The notes beneath the pieces are model-generated. The model was given only the letters and a program-made list of their open reading frames with translations, was not told the origin of the DNA and searched no databases. A DNA stretch of 64,000 nt from Neobacillus sp. YX16 (lineage in GTDB: Bacteria > Bacillota > Bacilli > Bacillales > Cytobacillaceae): contig NZ_CP126115.1 of the NCBI RefSeq assembly GCF_030123505.1, positions 2,308,001 to 2,372,000 on the forward strand. The letters run 5' to 3'. Each line of letters starts with the position of its first letter. Position 1 is the first letter of the stretch. Below, piece by piece: positions 1-8,606 of this stretch. Position numbers and translations under genes: made by a program.

Positions 1-1
1 C

Positions 2-1210
2 CAGATGGCCATGAAAGGAAGAGCTGGAAGTGCCTTATCCATTGCGGCCATCGGTTCTTTTGTGGCGGGCATTTTTACCCTTGTGGCACTGATTGCATTA
101 GCAAAACCATTATCAGCAGTAGCGCTCAAATTTGGGCCGGCAGAATATTTTTCCTTAATGCTATTAGGGCTGGGGGCTGTCAGTGGTTTAGCTGGAAAAT
201 CGGTAACAAAGGCATTAATTATGACGGTTTTCGGTTTATTACTTGGTACAATTGGAATCGACAACGTATCTGGTATTGCCAGATTTACATTTAATGTTCC
301 ATGGTTGTATCAGGGAATTGAGTTTTTAACCATCGCGGTAGGGTTGTTTGCAGTTGGTGAGGTTTTTAAGACCATTTTGGAAAAAGAAGAGGAAGATAAC
401 GAGATTGCAAGGATTAATAACTTACTTCCTTCAAAAGCTGAGCTAAAAGAATCCGCAGGACCAATTGCCCGAGGTTCGATCTTAGGCTTCTTTATAGGAA
501 TATTACCTGGCGCAGGAGCGACTCTTGCTTCTTTCTTTTCTTATATTCTAGAAAAAAAGATCTCAAAAACGCCTTCAAAGTTTGGAACAGGAACGATTGC
601 AGGGGTTGCGGCACCAGAATCAGCGAATAATGCGGCATCAGGGGGAGCGATGATCCCATTATTAACATTAGGTATTCCAGGTTCAGGTACTACTGCTATT
701 TTAATGGGAGCCCTGATGATGTATAACGTCCAGCCGGGGCCGTTATTATTTGAGGACCATCCTCAAGTGGCATGGGGACTGATTGCCAGCATGTTTATTG
801 GGAACATCATGCTTTTAATTTTAAATCTTCCACTAGTCAAAGTGTTCGCGAAAATTATTCAAACACCAAAGCAATTCTTGATTCCTATGATTATTGCAAT
901 CTCCATTTTTGGTGTCTATGCGGTCCAAGTATCAACGAACGATCTTTTACTTTTATTGGGTTGTGGAATTCTTGGATATTTCTTAAGTAAAAATGATTAT
1001 CCAATCGCCCCGCTCGTTCTTGGATTGGTGTTAGGGCCCATGGTAGAGAATAATTTACGAAGAGCTTTAACAATATCTAATGGAGATTTCAGTGTTTTCT
1101 TTACACGACCGATTTCACTCGTTTTTCTTATTATTACTTTCCTTTGGCTGCTAATACCGTTCATCATGAAAAGAAGAGGGAAAGAAGTAATTATTAATAT
1201 TGAAGGATAA
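2..1210 (+). CDS. TctA-family tripartite tricarboxylate transporter large permease, 5'-truncated by window edge
   Basis: Large membrane subunit of a tripartite tricarboxylate transporter (TctCBA type), which takes up citrate-like acids with a periplasmic-type binding protein. The frame is open to the window edge, so the ATG at 5 is probably internal; about 400 residues are visible against roughly 500 in the family, so the N-terminal fifth is missing. Seen: many hydrophobic segments, the conserved glycine-rich stretches LPGAGATLASFFSYILEK (near residue 165) and GIPGSGTTAILMGALMM (near 225), and a polar loop rich in E/K near residue 125. A terminator follows directly. The two-component systems and the CitMHS carrier downstream fit a locus for tri/dicarboxylate use. 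Family call is firm; substrate is inference. Confidence 0.88.
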   Translation, partial: QMAMKGRAGSALSIAAIGSFVAGIFTLVALIALAKPLSAVALKFGPAEYFSLMLLGLGAVSGLAGKSVTKALIMTVFGLLLGTIGIDNVSGIARFTFNVPWLYQGIEFLTIAVGLFAVGEVFKTILEKEEEDNEIARINNLLPSKAELKESAGPIARGSILGFFIGILPGAGATLASFFSYILEKKISKTPSKFGTGTIAGVAAPESANNAASGGAMIPLLTLGIPGSGTTAILMGALMMYNVQPGPLLFEDHPQVAWGLIASMFIGNIMLLILNLPLVKVFAKIIQTPKQFLIPMIIAISIFGVYAVQVSTNDLLLLLGCGILGYFLSKNDYPIAPLVLGLVLGPMVENNLRRALTISNGDFSVFFTRPISLVFLIITFLWLLIPFIMKRRGKEVIINIEG

Positions 1211-1226
1211 TTTTTTTAATAATGTG

Positions 1227-1254
1227 AAAACTCCTTTATTTAAGGAGTTTTTTT
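1227..1254 (+). terminator. Intrinsic terminator after the TctA-type gene
   Basis: AAAACTCCT and AGGAGTTTT form a hairpin with a short AT loop, followed by a T-run. It separates the permease from the kinase gene at 1281. Confidence 0.8.
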
Positions 1255-1280
1255 ACTATAATAAGTATTGAGGTGATTGC

Positions 1281-2873
1281 GTGCGTTTACATTCGAAATT
1301 AATGCTAGTCATTCTTCTTCTTATTATCTCAATCGGAGTTATTTTTGAGGTTACTTTTAAGAATATAATGGAAACCAATCTTAAACATGAAATAGGTTCT
1401 AAAGCCTTATCTGTAGCCCAATCGATTGCAAATATGCCAGATATCCAGAAGGCATTTCATGCAAAAGATCCTGCGTCTGTTATCCAGCCAATCGCGGATA
1501 GCATTCGGAAACAGGTTGGGGCAGAATTTATAGTTATCGGAAATATGAATGAAATCCGATATTCGCATCCTAATCCGAAGCGATTAGGACAAAAAATGGT
1601 GGGAGGAGATAATGGTCTTGTTTTTAAAGGAGAATCTGTCATCTCAGAATCTACCGGAACTCTAGGTCCGTCTTTACGGGGGAAAGCACCTATCTTTAGC
1701 CAGGGAGAAGTTATTGGCGTTGTTTCAGTCGGTTATCTCCAAACGGATATTGAAAAGGAAGTTTCAAAAATACAGAAAAAAGTCTTTTTTGCTACACTGC
1801 TTATTCTAATAGGAGGATTACTAGCGGGATTACTAATCTCTTTAAATATCAAAAAAGCGATGTTTGGGCTAGAACCAAAAGAAATTGCTTGGATGTACCA
1901 AGAGAAACATGCCATTTTAGAGTCTATTCATGAAGGGATCGTTGCGATAGATACTGATGGGAGAATCACTGTAGTGAATGAAACGGCTCATAAAATTTTA
2001 GAAGTTCCAAATGAGACACTGCTCCGTGGAAAAAGAATTGAAGATGTCATAGAAAATACGAATCTACTTGAAGTAGTTCGAAATGGACAGGCAGAATATG
2101 ATAAGGAAATTATCATCTTTGGGGATGTATTTTTGGCAAATCGTATTCCAATTTTTAATAAGAAAGGTGTTGTGATTGGGGCTGTCGCAAGTTTACGTAA
2201 TAAGTCAGAGCTGGCCCAGTTACTGCAGGAATTATCCCATGTAAAAGCATATGCAGAAGGATTACGTGCTCAAACCCACGAATACTCTAATCGTCTATAT
2301 ACCCTATTAGGCTTGATTCAGCTTGGGTCATATAAAGAAGCCATTGATTTTATCTCAAAAGAAGTGGATGTCGCTCAAGGCTTCATTCAATTTTTAATGA
2401 AGGAAATTCCCGACCCTATTATTGCAGGGTTTATTTTAGGAAAGGTAAGTCTAGCAAGCGAATTGAAAGTTGATTTTTCAATAAATAGAGAGAGCAGCTT
2501 TAAAGATATCGCAGATGAAATCAGCAGAGATTCATTAGTAACCATTATTGGCAACCTTGTCAATAATTCTTTTGAAGCAGTCAGGGAGAATGAAAAAGTA
2601 GAGAAAAGAGTTTCGCTATTTTTAACAGACCTTGGTAAAGAACTGATTATTGAAGTAGAAGATAACGGGAAAGGAATTGATACTACAAATTACGAACAGA
2701 TTTTTAATCAAGGCTATACTACAAAGAATACCAATAGTAATGCAGGGCTTGGGCTTAGTCTAGTTCAAAAGGCAATTAATGACTTAAGTGGATATGTCAC
2801 TTTTTCATCAAACGTAGGGGAAGGTACGATTTTTACAGTGGCGATACCAAAGTGCAGGGGGGACTGTGAATGA
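1281..2873 (+). CDS. Sensor histidine kinase, CitA/DcuS/DctS family (copy 1)
   Basis: Membrane sensor of a di/tricarboxylate two-component system. The GTG start at 1281 has AGGTGAT just upstream. Domains: TM1 (about 6-27), extracytoplasmic PAS-like sensor (about 30-170) with the family pattern RYSHP...LGQKM.GGD near residue 95, TM2 (about 172-192), cytoplasmic PAS (about 210-310), a SPOB_a-type dimerisation helix LRAQTHEYSNRLY with phosphoacceptor His333, and an HATPase domain with N-box NLVNNSFEAV, DNGKGI and GLGLSL. The 530 aa length is normal for CitA/DcuS kinases. It overlaps the response-regulator gene by 4 bp (ATGA), so the pair is translationally coupled. It is a clear paralogue of the kinase at 3622. 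The ligand (citrate, malate, fumarate or other) cannot be read from the sequence. Confidence 0.93.
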   Translation: MRLHSKLMLVILLLIISIGVIFEVTFKNIMETNLKHEIGSKALSVAQSIANMPDIQKAFHAKDPASVIQPIADSIRKQVGAEFIVIGNMNEIRYSHPNPKRLGQKMVGGDNGLVFKGESVISESTGTLGPSLRGKAPIFSQGEVIGVVSVGYLQTDIEKEVSKIQKKVFFATLLILIGGLLAGLLISLNIKKAMFGLEPKEIAWMYQEKHAILESIHEGIVAIDTDGRITVVNETAHKILEVPNETLLRGKRIEDVIENTNLLEVVRNGQAEYDKEIIIFGDVFLANRIPIFNKKGVVIGAVASLRNKSELAQLLQELSHVKAYAEGLRAQTHEYSNRLYTLLGLIQLGSYKEAIDFISKEVDVAQGFIQFLMKEIPDPIIAGFILGKVSLASELKVDFSINRESSFKDIADEISRDSLVTIIGNLVNNSFEAVRENEKVEKRVSLFLTDLGKELIIEVEDNGKGIDTTNYEQIFNQGYTTKNTNSNAGLGLSLVQKAINDLSGYVTFSSNVGEGTIFTVAIPKCRGDCE

Positions 2874-3592
2874 AGGGGAATCGAGATATCGAAGTATTAA
2901 TTGTCGAGGATGATTTAAGGATAGCTGAAATACAAAAGAGGTTCCTTGAACAGATTGAAGGCTTTCAAGCGGTTGGGATAGCAGCCAGCTATCTAGAGGC
3001 GAAAACCTTAATGGATATTTTACAGCCGGACTTACTTTTGTTAGATGTTTATTTTCCTGATATGAACGGAATAGATTTACTAAAAGAAACAAAACAACAA
3101 TCGAAACAAATGGATGTTATTATGATTACCGCTACAAAAGAAATCCATAGAGTGCAAGAAGCTATTAGTATAGGAGTATTTGATTATATTATTAAACCGG
3201 TAGTTTTTGATCGATTTAGGCAATCGCTCCTCCGATATAAGGAGTATCATGGCAATTTATTACAGTTAGGAAAAAATATTACTCATGTGACTCAGCAGCA
3301 GGTGGACAAACTATTACGGAAAGAAGCGGATGGAGCTGGAACCGAAAAGTCTTACCTCCCGAAAGGAATCGATCCGCTAACACTCGAAAAAGTGATGGAG
3401 GTTCTCGGTAAGGTTGAATATGGTCTAACAGCAGAGAGTGTTGCGAAAGAAATAGGTGTAAGCAGAACAACCGCAAGAAGGTACCTTGAACATTTGGTAT
3501 ATAATGAAAGTATAGAAGCCGATTTATCATACGGAACAGTAGGTCGGCCAGAACGTGTTTATATCGTTTTAAGCAAAGCAACTAAGAATTAA
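2870..3592 (+). CDS. Response regulator, CitT/DctR/MalR type (partner of copy 1 kinase)
   Basis: Cytoplasmic DNA-binding response regulator of 240 aa. The receiver domain (about 8-125) carries the acidic pair in VEDDLRIAEI, the phosphoacceptor Asp59 in LLLLDVYFP, the conserved T in MITA and the K of IKPV. After a linker, the C-terminal 60 residues hold a helix-turn-helix (VAKEIGVSRTTARRYLEHL) of the CitB/DcuR type, ending in the GTVGRPERVY motif that closes this family. The start overlaps the kinase stop by 4 bp. Probable targets are the neighbouring carboxylate transporter genes (the TctA-type operon or the carrier at 6121); that is inference. Confidence 0.93.
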   Translation: MKGNRDIEVLIVEDDLRIAEIQKRFLEQIEGFQAVGIAASYLEAKTLMDILQPDLLLLDVYFPDMNGIDLLKETKQQSKQMDVIMITATKEIHRVQEAISIGVFDYIIKPVVFDRFRQSLLRYKEYHGNLLQLGKNITHVTQQQVDKLLRKEADGAGTEKSYLPKGIDPLTLEKVMEVLGKVEYGLTAESVAKEIGVSRTTARRYLEHLVYNESIEADLSYGTVGRPERVYIVLSKATKN

Positions 3593-3621
3593 GAATTTGA
3601 TTTTGCTAGGAGGTTTTCTGC

Positions 3622-5229
3622 CTGAGGTCACTAAAAGTTTCATTACAAACAAAAATATTCGGGCTGGCTCTCTCACTAGGTTTATTGTTAATCATACTAA
3701 TGACAGGATTCTATAGTTATATGGAAAGTAAACAAATTGAGGAAAATAAGGGAAGGCTGGCATTGGAATTATCGAAAACCGTTTCATTTATCCCGACTAT
3801 CATTGATGCTTTTCAAACGAGCGACCCTGCTAAAACGATACAGCCTATAGCCGAGAAAATACGAAATGAAACAGGTGCCGAATTTGTAGTCATAGGAAAT
3901 AGAGATGGCATACGATATTCGCATCCTTTGAACACAAAAATTGGGCAGAAAATGACAGGGGGAGATAATGAAAGAGCGCTTGTCCAAGGAGAATATTATA
4001 TCTCGAAGGCAGAGGGTACACTCGGACCATCTATTAGAGGAAAATCCCCTATTTATAATCATCAGGGGGAGATTATAGGAATCGTTTCTGTAGGATATCT
4101 CCTTGAAGATGTCAATCAGCAAATCCTAAATAATCTCAGGAGAGTGCTCATTGTTTCTTTCTTTGCCCTTTTGATTTCCCTTCTAGGCAGTATGTTACTA
4201 GGACGCAATATCCGCAGGGATACAATGGGGCTTGAGCCTTATGAAATTGCCTCTCTTTATAAAGAGAAAAACGCTGTTCTGCATGCGGTAAAAGAAGGTA
4301 TCTTAGCAATAGATAAAGAAGGCTACATTACGATGATGAATCAGCAGGCGAAGCGTCTTCTGCATCTTCAGGGAACAGTCAGAAATATGAAAGTGGATGG
4401 TCTATTTCCTTCTAATTATTTGTATGAAGTATTAAGAACGGGAAACTCTCAATCGGATAAAGAAATGGTCTGGAATCATAAAACCATCATCGTTAATAGT
4501 ACTCCTATCGTTGATGAAAATGGTACTAAGGGGGTTGTTGCTTCTTTTCGTGACAAAACAGAAATAGAGCAAATGCTAAATACTATATCTGAAGTAAAAA
4601 GATATTCGGAAGATCTTCGTGCCCAAACTCATGAATTCACCAATAAGTTATACGTTTTATTGGGTCTGCTTCAACTTGGTGAATATAACGAGGCAATAAA
4701 TATGATCCAATGTGAAACACAAACACTGCAATTTCAGAATTCAGTCGTTTTTAACCAGATCAAAGATTCGAAAGTGCAGGCCATCCTTTTAGGGAAATTA
4801 GGAAAAGCATCAGAAAAGAAAATTAAGTTTGAGATTATTTCAGACAGCTATCTGGAAATATTACCTTCCCATATTAAACTCTCTAACTTGATCGTGATCC
4901 TTGGAAACTTAATAGATAATGCGTTTGAAGCAGTCTATGAATGCGAGACGCCGACGGTTAAGTTCTTCGCTACAGATATTGGAAGAGATATCATTTTTGA
5001 GATTTCGGACAATGGGAAGGGAATAAGTGATGTAGATTTTCCTCTTCTGTTTGAAAGAGGGTATACCTCTAAAAATGGCACTGAGCCAAGGGGATTTGGT
5101 TTAGCAAATGCTGAAGAGGCTGTTTTGGAGTTGAAGGGGATTATCGAGGTACAAAGCAACCAGGAAAGTGGATCTGTTTTTACTGTTTATCTTCCAAAGA
5201 ATGTGCAAGGGGATGAGAATTTTGGATAA
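3622..5229 (+). CDS. Sensor histidine kinase, CitA/DcuS/DctS family (copy 2), CTG start
   Basis: Second carboxylate-type sensor kinase, about 535 aa, paralogous to the one at 1281. The first ATG/GTG/TTG-type start in frame (TTG at 3685) would cut off half of TM1. A CTG at 3622, 8 nt behind a perfect AGGAGG (3608-3613), restores a normal N-terminus (basic residues, then a hydrophobic helix), and a stop lies just upstream at 3607, so CTG 3622 is my chosen start. Domains: TM1, PAS-like sensor with RYSHP...IGQKMTGGD, TM2, PAS, H-box LRAQTHEFTNKLY with His337, then HATPase with NLIDNAFEAV, DNGKGI and GFGLANA. The G2 box reads GFGLANA rather than GLGLSLV in copy 1, a modest divergence. It is followed by its own regulator with a short overlap. 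Confidence 0.9.
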   Translation: MRSLKVSLQTKIFGLALSLGLLLIILMTGFYSYMESKQIEENKGRLALELSKTVSFIPTIIDAFQTSDPAKTIQPIAEKIRNETGAEFVVIGNRDGIRYSHPLNTKIGQKMTGGDNERALVQGEYYISKAEGTLGPSIRGKSPIYNHQGEIIGIVSVGYLLEDVNQQILNNLRRVLIVSFFALLISLLGSMLLGRNIRRDTMGLEPYEIASLYKEKNAVLHAVKEGILAIDKEGYITMMNQQAKRLLHLQGTVRNMKVDGLFPSNYLYEVLRTGNSQSDKEMVWNHKTIIVNSTPIVDENGTKGVVASFRDKTEIEQMLNTISEVKRYSEDLRAQTHEFTNKLYVLLGLLQLGEYNEAINMIQCETQTLQFQNSVVFNQIKDSKVQAILLGKLGKASEKKIKFEIISDSYLEILPSHIKLSNLIVILGNLIDNAFEAVYECETPTVKFFATDIGRDIIFEISDNGKGISDVDFPLLFERGYTSKNGTEPRGFGLANAEEAVLELKGIIEVQSNQESGSVFTVYLPKNVQGDENFG

Positions 5230-5908
5230 GATAAAAGTGGCTATCGCGGAAGACGATTTTCGAATAGCGGAAATACATGAGAAATTTATAGATAGGTTTA
5301 AAGAAATAGAGGTGGTTGGGAAATCTTTGAATGGTGAGCAGACTCTCCAGTTATTAGAGCAAAAAAACCCTGATCTACTCTTGCTAGATGTATATATGCC
5401 AGATATGCTTGGTTCTGAGTTACTCCCCATGATCCGGGAGAATTTCCCCAAAGTTAGTATTATTATGATAACAGCAGCAACAGATAAAATTTTCATTGAA
5501 AAAGCTTTAAGCTATGGAGTTGAGAATTACTTAATTAAACCAGTAAGCAGGGAAAGATTCGATGAAGTCATTCATGATTATATAAAAAAACACTCTCTTC
5601 TTTCAGCCACTCAGGAAGTAAATCAGAATTATGTAGACTTGTTATTCCGAAAAGGGAAAAATGAAGTGCCGACAAAGAGTGCAGGATTGCCAAAAGGAAT
5701 TGACGAAATTACCTTAGGAAAAGTTAAGGCTGTTTTTCATGATAGAAGAGAGGGACTTTCCGCAGAAGATGTTGGAAAGGAAATTGGTGCTTCACGGATA
5801 ACTGCGCGAAGGTACTTGGAATATCTCTCCTCTAAACAGGAAGTAAGAGCAGAAGTTGTTTATGGAATTGTGGGCAGACCGGAAAGGAAATACTATCCAG
5901 TATTGTAA
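5213..5908 (+). CDS. Response regulator, CitT/DctR/MalR type (partner of copy 2 kinase)
   Basis: Response regulator of about 231 aa, paralogous to that at 2870. The receiver domain has EDDFRIAEI, Asp59 in LLLLDVYMP, MITA and IKPV; the C-terminal HTH reads VGKEIGASRITARRYLEYL, and the closing motif is GIVGRPERKYY. The start is uncertain: ATG 5213 directly abuts AAGGGG (5207-5212), while TTG 5222 sits 9 nt behind it and may be the real start; an upstream open stretch from 5168 is only the kinase 3' end read in another frame. The gene overlaps the kinase stop at 5229, so it is probably translationally coupled. A terminator begins at the stop codon. Confidence 0.9.
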   Translation: MRILDKIKVAIAEDDFRIAEIHEKFIDRFKEIEVVGKSLNGEQTLQLLEQKNPDLLLLDVYMPDMLGSELLPMIRENFPKVSIIMITAATDKIFIEKALSYGVENYLIKPVSRERFDEVIHDYIKKHSLLSATQEVNQNYVDLLFRKGKNEVPTKSAGLPKGIDEITLGKVKAVFHDRREGLSAEDVGKEIGASRITARRYLEYLSSKQEVRAEVVYGIVGRPERKYYPVL

Positions 5909-5933
5909 GGAGGGCAAATGACCCTCCTTTTGT
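5907..5933 (+). terminator. Intrinsic terminator after second two-component system
   Basis: AAGGAGGG pairs with CCCTCCTT across a 7-nt loop, followed by TTGTT. It starts inside the stop codon of the response regulator. Confidence 0.75.
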
Positions 5934-6052
5934 TATTTACATCTTTAGTTTAGCTTATTGTATACCCCAATAAGTTATTCTTTGCTTTGAAAAATTACCC
6001 TCCTATGAACAAAATGTACAAAATCAATTTTATTTACGTTAATAACTTTATT

Positions 6053-6067
6053 TTGGTAACGTTTTCA
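6053..6067 (+). promoter_or_regulatory. Possible CcpA cre site upstream of the citrate transporter
   Basis: TTGGTAACGTTTTCA fits the degenerate catabolite-response consensus WTGNAANCGNWNNCW with one mismatch. It lies 54 bp ahead of the start at 6121. B. subtilis citM is known to be CcpA-repressed, so the position makes sense; a single-mismatch match can arise by chance in AT-rich DNA. Confidence 0.45.
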
Positions 6068-6120
6068 CATCTGAATATTTTGATTATATTTAATTTACAA
6101 ACAAAAGAGGTGAAGACGAT

Positions 6121-7411
6121 GCTTGCAATATTAGGGTTCTTGATGATTATTACTTTTATGATTTTAATTATGACCAAACGCCTTCCCGCTATGATTGCCC
6201 TTATAGTGATCCCTGTCATTTTTGCATTGCTTGGCGGATTTGGTAAGGAAATGGGGCCAATGGCGCTTGAAGGCATAAAAAGTGTTGCCCCAACGGGAAT
6301 TATGATCCTATTCGCTATTCTCTTTTTCGGCATCATGATTGATGCAGGAGTATTTGATCCTATTATTTCTACCATCTTAAAAGTAGTAAAGGGAGATCCA
6401 GTAAAAATAGCTATTGGAACTGCAGTCCTTGCACTTTTAATATCCCTTGACGGGGATGGAACAACTACATACATCATTACCATCTCTGCCATGCTGCCTT
6501 TGTATAAGCGTATTGGTATGAAACCATTAATCCTTGCTGGAATTGCGGTATCTGCTTCAGGTGTCATGAACCTTCTCCCATGGGGGGGACCTACTGCTAG
6601 GGCCATGACGGCATTAAATCTTGAGATGTCAGATGTTTTTACTCCGGTTATACCTAGTATGGCGGGGGGGATAATGTTCGTATTGTTCATGGCCTACTGT
6701 CTTGGGAGAAAAGAACGGAAACGAGTTGGAATACTGCAAGTCGACTACAGCACAATGTCGATGATAGCAGCTACATCAGAGGACGCGTATCTAAAACGCC
6801 CAAAACTAATACTTGTAAACTATCTTCTTACGATTATTCTATTAGTTGCATTAATCAAAGAACTACTTCCAACAACCGTATTGTTTATGCTAGGATTTGC
6901 GTTGGCGATTACAATAAATTATCCAAAAATAAGTGACCAAAAAGAACGAATTGCAAATTATGCAGATAATGCGTTATCAGTAGTTTCAATGGTATTTGCT
7001 GCAGGTATTTTTACTGGTATTCTTTCAGGAACGAAAATGGTCGATGCCATGGCAACGACCATGATCTCCTATATTCCAGATTTACTTGGTTCTCAGTTTG
7101 CACTTATCACTGCGATTATCAGTGCACCCCTAACGTTTTTCATGTCAAATGATGCCTTTTACTATGGAGTTTTGCCTTTGCTTGCCAAAGCAGCAAGTGT
7201 ATATGGAATTGACCCTGAGTTTATTGGACGGGCATCACTATTGGGGCAGCCAGTCCATCTATTAAGCCCTCTTGTACCTTCTACGTACCTATTAGTCGGT
7301 ATGGTTGGAGAAGATTTTGGTGACTTACAGCGCACATTCCTTAAATGGGCCTGTGGTTCAACTCTGGTTATGATTGCCGTTGCAATTATATTGTCAATTA
7401 TTCCTTTTTAA
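6121..7411 (+). CDS. CitMHS-family metal-citrate:H+ symporter
   Basis: Membrane carrier of the CitMHS family (CitM/CitH), which imports citrate complexed with a divalent metal together with protons. I start it at ATG 6121, behind GAGGTG (6109-6114), rather than at the upstream in-frame ATG at 5987, whose extra 45 residues are unlike the family and cover promoter DNA. The 429 aa length is typical. Seen: some 11-12 hydrophobic segments; the SLDGDGTTTYIIT stretch (near residue 118) and LPWGGPTARA (near 155), both characteristic of this family; and the late FFMSNDAFYYGVLPLL and GQPVHLLSPLVPSTYLL segments. Placement after two citrate/dicarboxylate two-component systems suggests induction by one of them. 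Confidence 0.9.
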
Positions 7412-7447
7412 CTAGTCGAAGAACAAAGGAAAATCGATAGGAGATGA

Positions 7448-7600
7448 ATGTTAATGTGGATAATTACTGTCTATTTAAAAGGAAACAATATTTCAATGTT
7501 TGAATTTAATTCTGAAAAAGAAGCCAAAGAAGCTTTTAAAAATGTTTCGGGTTGTAAGATTCTTTCAGAGGTAATTTATTTTAACGATCAGGTAGTGTAA
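7448..7600 (+). CDS. Small conserved-looking hypothetical protein (about 50 aa)
   Basis: A short reading frame begins at ATG 7448 (or ATG 7454) behind TAGGAGA (7438-7443) and ends at TAA 7600. The product is acidic/basic mixed, with EKEAKEAFKN in the middle and the end SEVIYFNDQVV, and looks like a real small soluble protein: no membrane helix, good SD, and a strong terminator immediately after. It may be co-transcribed with the citrate carrier ending 36 bp upstream. I do not recognise a function. Confidence 0.55.
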   Translation: MLMWIITVYLKGNNISMFEFNSEKEAKEAFKNVSGCKILSEVIYFNDQVV

Positions 7601-7606
7601 ATAGTA

Positions 7607-7654
7607 GGAAAATGCGATTTATTATTTATTAATAAACTGCATTTTTCCTTTTTT
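7607..7654 (+). terminator. Intrinsic terminator after the small ORF
   Basis: GGAAAATGC pairs with GCATTTTTCC (one bulge) across an AT-rich loop, followed by TTTTTT. It closes the citrate-transporter transcript. Confidence 0.75.
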
Positions 7655-7678
7655 CATTAGAGAGAGAAGGTACGTTGT

Positions 7679-8602
7679 ATGAGTATTTTGTATCATATAT
7701 TACTAGATATCATATTTCCGATATTCCTGTTGATTGGGGCAGGCGCAGTACTACAGCGTGTCATTAGGCTTGATTTATCTACACTTTCAACATTGACGGT
7801 GTATTTCTTATTGCCAGCGGTTTGTTTTGTTAATATATATGAGAGCAATATGTCAAGCGAGTTAATTAGCCAAACGTTAGTATTTTTACTGCTTTTTAAT
7901 ATTCTGCTTATCTTAACCAGCATGTTTATTGCGAAAGTTAACAAGTTTGACCGTAAGCTGACAGCAACCTTTAAAAACAGTATGGTTTTGAGCAATTCAG
8001 GTAATTACGGTCTCCCTGTAAGTGAACTAGTATTTGCCGCTAATCCTGCAGGTATGTCGATACAGATTATTATTTCTATTTTTCAAAATCTCCTTACATT
8101 CACATATGGTTTTTTCAACAGTGTTTCTGCCCAGAGCAGCGGTATAGAAATCCTGAGAAAAATTATCCGTCTTCCGGTTATTTACGCTTTATTACTGGCA
8201 ATATTGTTGAAATGGCTACACATTGATATTCCAGAATTTTTGTGGAGGCCAATTGAAAATTCTTCAAATGCGTTTTTGGCAGTTGCACTTGTTACACTTG
8301 GGGCTCAAGTGGCATTTTTAAAGATTACGCGAATTTCTAGACCCATTGTTTGGATTGTAATCGGCCGGCTGATTATATCTCCTATCATTGGGTTACTAGT
8401 TATCTTTATTCTTGGATTAACAGATATCACTGCTCAGGCTTTATTTATCGCCAGCTCATTTCCTTCTTCAAGAAATAGTGCTTTGCTGGCACTTGAGTAT
8501 GATAATTATCCAGAATATGCTTCCCAAGCCGTCCTATTGACTACAATCATAAGCGGTATTACGGTTGCGGTTGTCGTTTATCTATCTAAAATACTTTTTT
8601 AA
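7679..8602 (+). CDS. AEC-family permease (auxin-efflux-carrier/malate permease type)
   Basis: A 307-aa integral membrane protein of the AEC superfamily, which includes bacterial malate/malonate permeases (MleP) and many uncharacterised organic-acid carriers. Seen: about ten hydrophobic segments in two five-helix halves, the first-half motif NSGNYGLPVSELVF (near residue 101) and the matching late segment SSFPSSRNSALLALEYD (near 263), which carry the AEC pattern N-x-G-x-x-G-x-P. It stands in a carboxylate-transport neighbourhood and is convergent with the MFS gene, with only 4 bp between stops. The substrate is not readable; organic acid is the likely class. A second AEC gene lies at 13660. Confidence 0.88.
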   Translation: MSILYHILLDIIFPIFLLIGAGAVLQRVIRLDLSTLSTLTVYFLLPAVCFVNIYESNMSSELISQTLVFLLLFNILLILTSMFIAKVNKFDRKLTATFKNSMVLSNSGNYGLPVSELVFAANPAGMSIQIIISIFQNLLTFTYGFFNSVSAQSSGIEILRKIIRLPVIYALLLAILLKWLHIDIPEFLWRPIENSSNAFLAVALVTLGAQVAFLKITRISRPIVWIVIGRLIISPIIGLLVIFILGLTDITAQALFIASSFPSSRNSALLALEYDNYPEYASQAVLLTTIISGITVAVVVYLSKILF

Positions 8603-8606
8603 CTCA

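Noticed and set aside
5987..6120. Upstream in-frame extension of the CitMHS gene (45 extra codons)
   Set aside because: No SD before ATG 5987, sequence unlike the family, and it covers the promoter/cre region; ATG 6121 has a good SD.
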